From Cadophora sp. MPI-SDFR-AT-0126 (lineage: Eukaryota > Ascomycota > Leotiomycetes > Helotiales > Ploettnerulaceae), in NCBI GenBank assembly GCA_020747065.1, contig JAGMVK010000005.1, positions 1,488,001 through 1,552,000 on the forward strand: DNA of 64,000 nucleotides, given 5' to 3'. The position numbers and the translations under genes are program-made. The notes under the pieces were generated by a model. The model did not search any database, had not been told where the DNA came from, and saw only the letters and a program-made list of their open reading frames with translations. Below, piece after piece: positions 48,510-57,158 of this stretch. Positions within the stretch are counted from its first letter, which is position 1, and every line of letters begins with the position of its first letter.

Positions 48510-49130
48510 TCGGCAGCATCATTGTATGATTTACCAGGGACGAAAGCATTTTTTCAAGAGGCGTGATCAATCTAACAGGCATGGTCGGGACAGGGGCGTT
48601 TGTGTGTACTATGTTCGAACTAGGTCCCTAAGAATGTGTGTAGATAGTTCTCAGGTTGGACAGCTTAGGGACTGGAAAACGTTGAATTGGGAACTGCACG
48701 AATAGACATTCCGATTGATTGACAGCCCGTCTTTCGGCACGTGCAAACGTTGACTGCGTCTTTTATAATGTTGTCTCTACTTATCATCCTGTTTGAAATG
48801 CTTCAGATCACACTCCGCACAACTGAACTTCTGTTAAGAGGCTGTTGGTATGAGGCTTGCTTTGTCAAAAAGCTTCCGTGGACTTAAGAGATTTTTTGTG
48901 AAAGAGAAACGAGGCAAATAGGCACGGTATTACCACAAGTTGTCTAGATACCATCATTGGATATCTACTAACTGCTTCGGCTCTTCCTTCTAGCCTCTCT
49001 CTTCCTTTTGTACAATGTATAGATATACAGAGCTAGTCGAACAAATTCCCAACGCCATCAATGCATCTCAATTGCTCTTTAAACCCCAAGAACATGCCAA
49101 TCTTCACCACAGCATTACTGTCTACGTAGT
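48510..49130. other. Convergent intergenic region, mannosyltransferase / uS12m
   Basis: 3' flanks of two convergent genes. Nothing else is seen. Confidence 0.5.
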
Positions 49131-49788
49131 CTACGTAGTTGCCTTTGGCTTCTTCGTCCCATACTTCGATCGACTTGTGGCCCTATTCCCAACACCACCC
49201 TAAACATGATAAATTAGCCTTCATTCACTTTCCAAGTAACACTCTCCCATTCCGGCCTCTCAAGACATATAACCTACCAAATCCATAGCCCCTCTAACTA
49301 AATGATACCTCACACCAGGGCAATCCTGACTCCTGCCCCCTCTAACCAAGACCACCGAATGCTGCTGTACATTATGTCCCTCCCCAGGAATATAACACGT
49401 CACGACCCTCCCCGTACTAAGCCTCACTCTCGCTGTTTTCCGTTCTGCAGAATTGGGCTTCTTGGGTTTCGTGATGCCGACTTTGATGCAGACGCCTTTG
49501 AGCTCGGGGGCGTTGACGTCGCGGAGGGCTGGGGAGACGGCTTTTCGAGCTCGTTGGGCGACGCGGCAGCCCTGGCTTCTTGTCAGCTGGTTGCCATTGC
49601 TGGAATGGAAAGAGGATTGGGATTTATCGGGGGCGTACCTTTGAGACTTGATTGTAGGTTGCGAATGGGGTGGGAGTAGCGGAGAATTGGCGGACGAGTG
49701 AGGGAAATGGCTTTACTTTCGGTATGGATACGGATAATTGCATCCGTATGGATGGCATGAGGAATCTGCGGATCATTGGGGCGGCCAT
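49131..49788 (-). CDS. mrps12: Mitochondrial small ribosomal subunit protein uS12m
   Basis: The mitochondrial S12 protein of the ribosomal decoding centre. Three exons are 49788-49639, 49571-49278 and 49199-49131, giving 170 aa. A presequence rich in Arg and Ser ([17 protein letters not shown], ending LVRQFSATP) precedes [21 protein letters not shown]12 signatures follow: [60 protein letters not shown]. The last exon supplies the basic tail [19 protein letters not shown], so the apparent stop after DLVGYMS is intronic. An in-frame upstream ATG at 49863 would add 25 Thr/Gln-rich residues. I chose 49788 because it gives a typical presequence with better context. Confidence 0.93.
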
Positions 49789-50803
49789 TGTGGTGCTGGT
49801 TGTCGTCGTCGTCGGTGTCTGCGCTGGAGCTTGGAGCGACGATTTCTGGCGATGCTTAGTCATCCGACCCCAAACATCTCTTGTCTACCTAAATCGAACT
49901 AGAGATTCCAATCGCCGCAGTTCTTTTATTGAAGTATTGTTTTGTTCCCTCAAATCTTCTTGGATTCTGCAAGGTAATGTCATGGTGTTTGATTCAAAAT
50001 CAGGGGCAATGCTCGAATCTGATGGTTTCTCAAGCTCTTTGGTCTGGAATGTTTTATTCACGGTCAAGTTCAAGCATTTTTTTTTAACAGTATTGTGTTC
50101 TCATTGCCTACACCGGTCTTGCTATTGTTTTGTAAGTGGAGAATTGAGAAGTCCCTCCTCTGTGCTCAGGTATCTTTATTTATAGAACACCTGCTGTTGT
50201 CCATGTATGGGTGGTGTGATTCTGGTCTTATCCAGACATCTCCGTATAATATTCGAGGAGTTAATCTCCCGCGTCATTACAGTTTCATTCTCGTATTTGA
50301 GCGCATATGCAACAGCGAAGATAAAGCAAGGACGAGGAGGACAAGGAGCAGAAGGACAAGCATAATATTTTTAAAGCTCACCCCTGCATTCTTCACTTTC
50401 CGATGCATCCACGAAAATGGTCGTTTCAGGATATGTTCTTGAGATTGAGTTTGTACAACGTCCTTGGATATTTCTGTCGTTGTTCTCTTGGGAATTTTTC
50501 TGAGTGTTCTTTCCTTGTTCATGTCGTTTTTGTCGTGCTATCTAGGGCCAATAATCGGCCACGATTATATCCTAATGTGCATTGGCAGCAGCCACAGCGT
50601 CAGCTGCAAATTCGACAGCTACTCTGAATATCAAATTATTATCTATCTCGTCCACTTCAGCATTCATATTGGAGTTTCAAGTGACACACATTGTGCTGTG
50701 CTCTTCGACTTGCTCGGTAACTCAGTGAGAAGGAAAGAGTCGAGTTCTTCCGATGCCAGTATCAATTCCCTGAGCCATTTAGCATTGATTTTCATTTTTA
50801 ATT
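49789..50803. other. Intergenic region, uS12m promoter / 3' flank of the hydratase gene
   Basis: One kilobase without a supportable gene. A T-rich run lies near 50075-50090. Open frames on the plus strand are AT-rich, hydrophobic and without family resemblance. Confidence 0.45.
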
Positions 50804-51593
50804 TCAGAGCTTGACAAGCGCAGGTCTGCCAGTCTGTCTACAATGTACATAACTAATCTTCTGAAATTTCTCTGCCGCATCCCCCCAAAGTTCCGCTCTC
50901 AGGACTCCGTAAACTCCCATCTTTGCCTTTGGTGCCCATTTCTTTGCCATTTCAAGAGCCACCTCAAACATCTTACTAGGACTTGCTATGGCGTCGACGA
51001 TGCCGTCGGTCAAAGCCTCTTTTCCAGTCCACCTATGGGCTTCAAGTAGCATTTTGCGAGCGATCTGAGGTTGAAGTTTCAGACGCGGTAAAGACCCTAT
51101 GCCATCGAAATGAAGGCCAAGATCAACCGGGGGCTATAGTTCAGTCAGTAACGAAGATTGTTAGGAGATAGGATTATTTGGAGATGTCTACCATTGAAAG
51201 ATATCCCCTTTCGCTATTCATCACTCGGTAGTCATGACTCAAACAAAGCGGCACAGCACCTCCAAAACAATGACCATTTATCAAAGCGATTGTTGGATAT
51301 GGAAAATCTAGGATCGTATGCAGCATGGGGTAGAGTCCGTCCGTGTTGGCAAATGGGTTGTGATCTGCCTCGTCAAGTTCGACGCCGGTACAAAAGAACT
51401 TTTCTCCTTGGCCTCGGGTGATGACAGCTCCTTCAGCCCCAGATCCCAATTCTTTATGTATATAGTGAAAAGCTCGGATGATTTCCTGACAGAACGTACT
51501 GGTAAGACGATTTTCCGGAGGTTTTTGAAGGGTTATGACGAAGACGTTCCCGTGCCGCTCAAGTGACAAATTCTTGAAGCTGAGCGAAGACAT
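50804..51593 (-). CDS. Enoyl-CoA hydratase/isomerase family protein
   Basis: A crotonase-fold enzyme acting on acyl-CoA thioesters, probably peroxisomal. Exons are 51593-51192 and 51133-50804, joined in phase at ATG|GTAGAC, giving 243 aa. The crotonase pattern includes NVFVITLQKPPENRLTSTF, the oxyanion-hole segments GEKFFCTGVELDEAD and PTIALINGHCFGGAVPLCL, DYRVMNSERGYLSM, and then PPVDLGLHFDGIGSLPRLKL followed by HRWTGKEALTDGIVD. The substrate is not evident: the residues aligning with the two catalytic glutamates of true hydratases are not clearly both present, and relatives include Delta3,Delta2-enoyl-CoA isomerases. The C-terminus is VKL, close to but outside the usual PTS1 consensus. The ATG at 51593 is preceded only by a TTG in frame. 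A broken acyl-CoA synthetase lies upstream. Confidence 0.87.
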
Positions 51594-51779
51594 GGTGCCT
51601 GTCAAGTAATTTTGGTTGAGTCGACGGACTTATGACGAGTTCGAAGATTCTAAATAGTACTCACTGTTCACCATCGTCTGAGAATTATAGTTCGACTGGT
51701 GGTCATCGTCGATGTGGGGAAATGCGGGGAAGAAATTGCCGACGAGCCAAATTAAATGCCGAAGAACCACTTCCCCAGA

Positions 51780-52174
51780 AGTCAACATCACTACACATTT
51801 TACCAAATGGTGTTGCGCACCCAGTGGCCAAAGAGCCATACTCGTTATGCCTTACATCTCTCAAGCCATAGCGTTGGGGGTCGCGGATCTGGAATTTGGT
51901 CCGCTTGGAGCAACATTGGTTACCCTAAGACAACCAAAAGATGTACTCACCTAGGACTGAGAGAGAAGTATTCACCATCCATAATCTGCCGAAGGACTTG
52001 AGGAGGAGCAAACTTGTAGGTCACAAGATGCCTTCATTGTTACGGGTTGTTGAGGGTGAGTTGCCGAAGGGCCGATGTGGAAAGGTACAGAAGAGAATCT
52101 TTGGACCAGACATGTTTCCTTTCCCTGCGCGGGAAACGCGTCATAAAGAGCAAGTGTGGAAGAAGAGCGACTAA
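51780..52174 (+). pseudogene. Remnant of an AMP-dependent acyl-CoA synthetase C-terminus
   Basis: Two pieces in different frames together read as the end of an acyl-CoA synthetase (AMP-binding_C domain). The first, up to 51954, has PYISQAIALGVADLEFGPLG followed by TLVTLRQPKDVLT, like the family segment with GVxDxEFGQR. The second, ending at 52174, has LPKDLRRSKLVGHKMPSLLR, then VVEGELPKGRCGKVQKRIFG, which contains the conserved P-K-x3-G-K motif with its catalytic lysine. The frame changes between them and stops interrupt it. The N-terminal 450 or so residues are absent: only about 190 bp separate it from the start of the hydratase gene. It therefore seems to be a 5'-deleted, frameshifted relic. 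Confidence 0.62.
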
Positions 52175-52840
52175 CACAGTAAATTTCAAGCACGCCTCGG
52201 TAGGTAGCACAAATTGAAGTCCCGCCACGAGCAGTAAACGAGAAAAAGTCTCATAGCGAAGAAATACAGTAGTGATCGACTGCTTTATGCATCAGAAATG
52301 CGCGAGACGAGGACCTTCTCTCAAACAACAGGGCGACTGTCCTCCGCCCAAAGTAACAGCAGAGAAAGAGGATCCTTTCTAATGTCATGGCCCGGTTTCG
52401 TGACCTATGGACTGCAGAGAGCTTGCGCGTGTTTTGGAGGGATTCAAAGGCATAAAGTGAGACGAAATTACAGAGATAGCATCGAAGAATAGTGTCGAGA
52501 TGTTCAGGCTGGATTTATAAAGTTGGCACATGAATTGCGGCCCTTAAGGAGCTGAAAACCAACACCTGCTATGTTGACAAGCTAAGCGAGACGAGCAGCA
52601 CCGCGGTTTTTCAGCGGAGAAGTAACCAAAGGATCGTGTGACATAAGGAATTTAACCAGTGGATTGAGTCGTTTCTTAAATTTTGACTGGGTTTGTATGA
52701 GCCATCTATCTCATTTTCGTCAAATCATACATGCAGGCTCTACCAGCGCCAAAACGCCTTACGTCCCTAGTCTTTTGCATGAAAATTCTGCAACCATGAG
52801 TTATCCATTCCCTAAACCTCCCAGTATCATGAACAACGTG
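52175..52840. other. Intergenic region between relic and PP4 gene
   Basis: 3' flank of the PP4 gene. No gene or clear element is seen. Confidence 0.45.
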
Positions 52841-54233
52841 TTAAAGGAAGTAATCGGCCACAGGCTTCTTGGCTGGCATTCCTCGAGAGTCTTGAGGGGC
52901 TGCCTGGAACACCCTATATCTTCTCGCAGGACCGCTCAAGAGCACTCTCTCTTTCTCCTTCATGATGCCACCATCACTCCGATTGACTTCTCCGTTGCTT
53001 CGTGCAATCATGCCATCACCACTTCCATCTTCGCCCAGCTCGAGGATGGCCGCCACGTTGCCACATCTGTAGCAATAATTTGGCGCAGACCAGACTGTCA
53101 CGATGCTGTTATCGAACATCTCCTTGAATCCTTCCATGACCAGTTGGTGTGCCCTTGCGATCAAAGACAAGTCGTTGACATGGTTGAAGACTTTCACAAT
53201 GTCGGCTCCGAACAGAAAGCCTGCTCCACGTGGCGACAAGCCCCATCCGTCAATCTCGTCCGGATCCGACCAGAGAAGATCACACATAGCTCCCTCGTGC
53301 GGTACTTCTTGCTTCCGGTCCAGTAACCGAATCTTGTCGATCGAGTCCACTAGTGGCGACAAACCTCCATGAACACACAATACTGCTCCACTCGGATTTC
53401 CTGGAGATCCTCTACTGAATCCTGACGCACCCGAACCTGGTGGGCCAGTCTTTCCTGGGGACTTCCCCCCTTTTTGCCTCGGTATACTACTTATGATTCC
53501 TCCCTCAGAGTTCAATACCTCGATTTCGGTATCTGGGTCGATGTATTCCTGGGTCGAAGTGAGACTGTTCGATTTAGGGCCAGATACCTTGTGTTTTGAA
53601 GGTTCAAGACTACTAGAGGCTCCGAGAACAATAGCTCCAAGCGCAAGATAGTCGAAGACTTCGCAGCAATATCTCCAGACGTTCGCACTGCCGTATTTTC
53701 GCAGACATTCATCGTAGAAGCCGTAAACTGTTGTGATTTGTCTGGACTCGTGGTTGCCTCGAATTAGGGTCATTCGGTCTGGGTATCGTACTTTTAGACA
53801 TAAGAGAAGGAGGAAGGATTCGAGAGAGTAGAAGCCCCGGTCGACGAAATCGCCTGGATAAATCAGCAGGTGTATCCGAACCCCGAGTCCAAATTGAACA
53901 TACCCATGAACAGGTAGTTTGTATCTGGTACGTCACCACCAACCCTGAATAGCTCCATTAAGTCGTGAAATTGGCCATGAATATCGCCGCATATCTGTAG
54001 TTCACATCAGGACAATGTTCAGTATTCCAGCTCCAGAGCGCATACGGTTACTGGCGCAGTCACAGTCACCACATTTCCCTCCTCAATCAACAGCTCCCTA
54101 GCTTTGTGACATAGCTCTCTGACTTGCGCTTCGGGGATTGGTCGACAAGCTCGCAGCTGCGCAATTGCTCTGGAGTATGTTAAGCAATACTCTTGAGGTG
54201 GGGTTGGTTGAAGTACTTGTCTAGGTCACTCAT
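52841..54233 (-). CDS. Serine/threonine phosphatase PP4 catalytic subunit (Pph3)
   Basis: The catalytic subunit of PP4, which dephosphorylates checkpoint and DNA-repair substrates such as gamma-H2A. Exons are 54233-54217 (17 nt), 54169-54046, 53994-53904 and 53853-52841, giving 414 aa. The PPP motifs are all present: [12 protein letters not shown] (GDxHG), [12 protein letters not shown] (GDxVDRG), [18 protein letters not shown] (GNHE), and then [19 protein letters not shown]. The end KKPVADYFL is the PP4 tail, with a C-terminal leucine available for methylation, and distinguishes it from PP2A and PP6. An insert of about 65 residues (between AIVLGASSS and [10 protein letters not shown]), rich in Ser, Pro, Gly and acidic residues, interrupts the catalytic domain. 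It remains in frame and makes the protein longer than the usual 305-310 aa. Confidence 0.94.
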
Positions 54234-54810
54234 CTTGCTGTTCCTCTAAACGCGAAGCCTGCACAACTCCAGCTCTCTCTTCTAGCTGATAAGTACCCCT
54301 AGGCGGATTTTCAAGACCTGCGGTCTTGATCTAGAGCTTGGAAAGCACCCGGCGCATGGAGGTGTGGCGTAATTCGAGGCAAGATCGGGGTCGTAGAGTC
54401 TGGGAGATATCGTAAGAGGGTTTCTTATTGTTCGAATGCGCGGCAATAATATGCGCCAAAGAGATAGTACAATGTGCGGATTGTGAGTGGTGAAATGGTC
54501 GTGTGCTTGCAGGTGCTTGAGAGTCTGTATGTCGTGGATCCCCAGCCTTGAACTTTTGATGGAGTCCTGTCGCGGGATCGCATCCAACGGAGCTAAACCC
54601 AATTAGAATTCAAGCTCCATCTAAAATTATCATGCCACTACAACTCATCTCCAAACCACCACCATCCCATGTCTCTCCACATTCAGCCAGTGCAGCAAAA
54701 GGTATGTCAAAATATATTCTGGCCAATTGACCTTTGCACTGCATACTGATGAGACCTGCAGGACTGATTCCCTCATTCAATTGAGCCCGGAAGGCTCGCA
54801 GCAATCCACA
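54234..54810. promoter_or_regulatory. Divergent promoter region, PP4 / small unknown gene
   Basis: These 577 bp lie between two outward-facing genes. An ATG at 54634 opens a short frame (MPLQLISKPPPSHVSP) ending in a good donor (G|GTATGT). Spliced to an AG near 54795, it would run in frame into the next gene, so it may be an additional first exon. Confidence 0.4.
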
Positions 54811-55182
54811 ATGCCACCACACATGCACCCTCGAAGTCGCTTTACCTCCTCCTTATTCGCAACTACTCTCTTTGCGAGCTTCTTCGTCGTCGTCTTACCG
54901 CATGCACTTCCATGCCCGGCACCAAGAGTTGCGTACGCAGATGATGGAACACCACAGGCGGGCAAGAGACGGAGGAGGCGGAAGTGCCCAGTCGATGAGA
55001 ATGAGGGAACTAGTGTTGTGAAGGTAGCTTCTGCGGCGGACGAGAGCAGTGACGATATTGAGGATGTGGGGTTGAGGAAACAGAAGAGAGAGTGTCCGGT
55101 GCCGAAACCCGGTGGACTGGTAGGAGAGATTCTTGGGTTTGGAGGCTCGAGTAGCGATGGGAAGGGCTCGAAACCACCGTGA
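54811..55182 (+). CDS. Small unknown protein with N-terminal hydrophobic segment
   Basis: I do not recognise this 123-aa protein. A hydrophobic segment (SSLFATTLFASFFVVVLPHA, residues about 12-32) could be a signal peptide or a membrane anchor. A very basic patch (GKRRRRRKCPV) and an acidic Ser-rich stretch follow. The motif C-P-V occurs twice (KCPVDENEG and KRECPVPKPGG), and the C-terminus is Gly-rich (GLVGEILGFGGSSSDGKG). The composition and good reading-frame integrity favour a real gene. The start could lie further upstream through a short first exon. Confidence 0.5.
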   Translation: MPPHMHPRSRFTSSLFATTLFASFFVVVLPHALPCPAPRVAYADDGTPQAGKRRRRRKCPVDENEGTSVVKVASAADESSDDIEDVGLRKQKRECPVPKPGGLVGEILGFGGSSSDGKGSKPP

Positions 55183-57158
55183 TCAGTGGGATGACAAGGG
55201 ATGGCCACAACTGTATATTTTGTACTATTCCTCGATGGAATCAGAGTGTTCAAGGCATTCAGAAGGTTGCAACAGACACTTTGCCTGCTTTCTCGGTAAA
55301 CCTGCTGAAGTGCCATCTTTGTCAATGAAGCCCAGCTTTCTTGAGCATTCAAGTAATTCTCTTTGAGATTTCCTGCTTGAATTTCAAAGACCATGTTCAT
55401 CCCATTCGGTATACAACTTGAGCTCTCTTGAAGTTCTGGAGTCGGAACGGGGATCGATTTCTAGGGTCTAATGGACCACCTAGACTTCAGAGAACAAGGA
55501 ATTTACACAGCATTTGGCATTCCGAACGTACCCGGAGGAGACAAAGAAGACTTGCGAGTCCATTTTTTGAAGCTCGACTAGCTCATTGGTGTGGACAATG
55601 ATGTTAGATGCTGACACCGCTCGCAGCACTCCAGGTGCTCCAGGTAACTATGTAACTGCTGTCGCTCGCCGCGCCGTGAGTGCTGAATAAATGGCCTCAA
55701 TGCAAATAGATAAACTCACATGTCTCTCTCAAATGCCATCATACCAAGTAATCAAGTCAATGTTATATTTTCGTAGCATGAACCACGGCACGACAACCTC
55801 TCCGCGCCTCCACTAACTTCAAGGAGCTCCTCTAACACCATTTGGCACTTCTTAATGCGTTGAGTTTATCGACCCTGGCAGTGAGGTAATTGTTGACAGT
55901 TTTATTTGTTCTATACTATAACCTATCGAACTAGAAGTGTATAGAAGTATTTTCAAAATCGTATCAAGTGGCGAAGACTCGCTAGTGCACGGGCGAAGCT
56001 CAAGATAGAGACATCAGTAGTAACTTGTACACCATTACATTACGCAAACCCATGGTGAGGTTGCATTTCTTGGGCATAAGTTATATCAGGAGAGTAATAA
56101 GGTTCTCGGTGGGTATTTATCTCTTGTCAAATTTGTACGTTTGGTCCTCTAAGGAACCACTTCAGGCAACGTGGCTTGGACAGTACCAGCGCCAAAATCA
56201 CTTGACAGAATTCCACCGCTAACCACATGTATATCAGATACCATACTACATATTGAATCTTCTGCAAAGATTATCACGATTGTAGAAGGTGCGGATATCA
56301 AGAAGGTGAATATTTGTTTACTCTCGCTTAAATCCATCCTTTCCCACTCCAACCGATTTTCACGTCCATAATCCCTCACCAAATTCTCACGAAGGGTATC
56401 ATCAGAGTACCAAGTCTTATAAGTATGCTTATATGACATTTGTAAGAAGCTTATATAATATGTTCAATAGCAACTCGTGCGAAGAGACGACGGTAAGAAT
56501 TATGGATCTGAAATGGATATATGCATGCTATCATGGCAATTGTAGCTCATATTTCGACGGTATATATCTGGAGAGAGAAGCGGGTGTTAGACAATAGGAA
56601 CACTACACTCCCATCAGATCGCTTTTGTAAACCAGATTTATGGTAGTTGTGGGTTGAATGAGCGTCTCTGGCTTCCTTAGACACGACAGACAGGCAAAAG
56701 ATCTCAAATTTTCTGTGCATAAACTACGAAACTCCGTAAAATACAACAAAGGAGTGTCGTAGGAGTGGTTGTTTCAAAATTCTTTTTCATTTCTCAGAAG
56801 CTACACTAACAGTCCGGGTATAAATCTTCGCAAGCGCGAACGCAATCGTCGTCGCTTTCCTCCATCTCCCGCCAATTCATCACTCGATCCTAGTCATACG
56901 CCAAATTTTCATCTTACACAGCGCAATGAATCAGAAATGAAAAGCATCAAAAACATTAATCCATCCCAGACTTATTCCATTAAATCGATTAACACTCAAT
57001 AGAAATTGAGCAAGCATTCGAAGATGAGAACCATCCCGTCCCCGTTCTATACAGCTCGGCCGTGAACTAAAATTCATTCCGCATTCCCTTCCTTTTTTTC
57101 ACCGGGTATCTTTCATTCGCTCATTTTATGCAGTAAGAGAAATTTCGAGTCGAAGCGT
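55183..57158. other. Intergenic region, mostly without genes
   Basis: Two kilobases with one low-confidence small gene on the minus strand (56149-56439, listed separately). The rest is AT-rich near 55900-56110 and 56440-56480. The right end is the 3' flank of the CSC1-type gene. Confidence 0.4.
56149..56439 (-). CDS. Possible small protein, unknown
   Basis: A 96-codon frame with an ATG in fair context (ACAAATGTC). The first 40 residues are charged and protein-like (YKTWYSDDTLRENLVRDYGR, then LEWERMDLSESK). A following hydrophobic stretch (IFTFLISAPSTIVIIF) might be real or might be intronic: a GTAAAC donor and a TTTGCAG acceptor delimit exactly 60 nt whose removal keeps the frame. No family is recognised. 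Confidence 0.25.
   Translation of the reverse strand: MSYKHTYKTWYSDDTLRENLVRDYGRENRLEWERMDLSESKQIFTFLISAPSTIVIIFAEDSICSMVSDIHVVSGGILSSDFGAGTVQATLPEVVP

Noticed and set aside
49015..49203. 62-codon plus-strand frame starting MYRYTELVEQ
   Set aside because: It overlaps, in antisense, the last exon and last intron of uS12m, whose sequence is clearly conserved.
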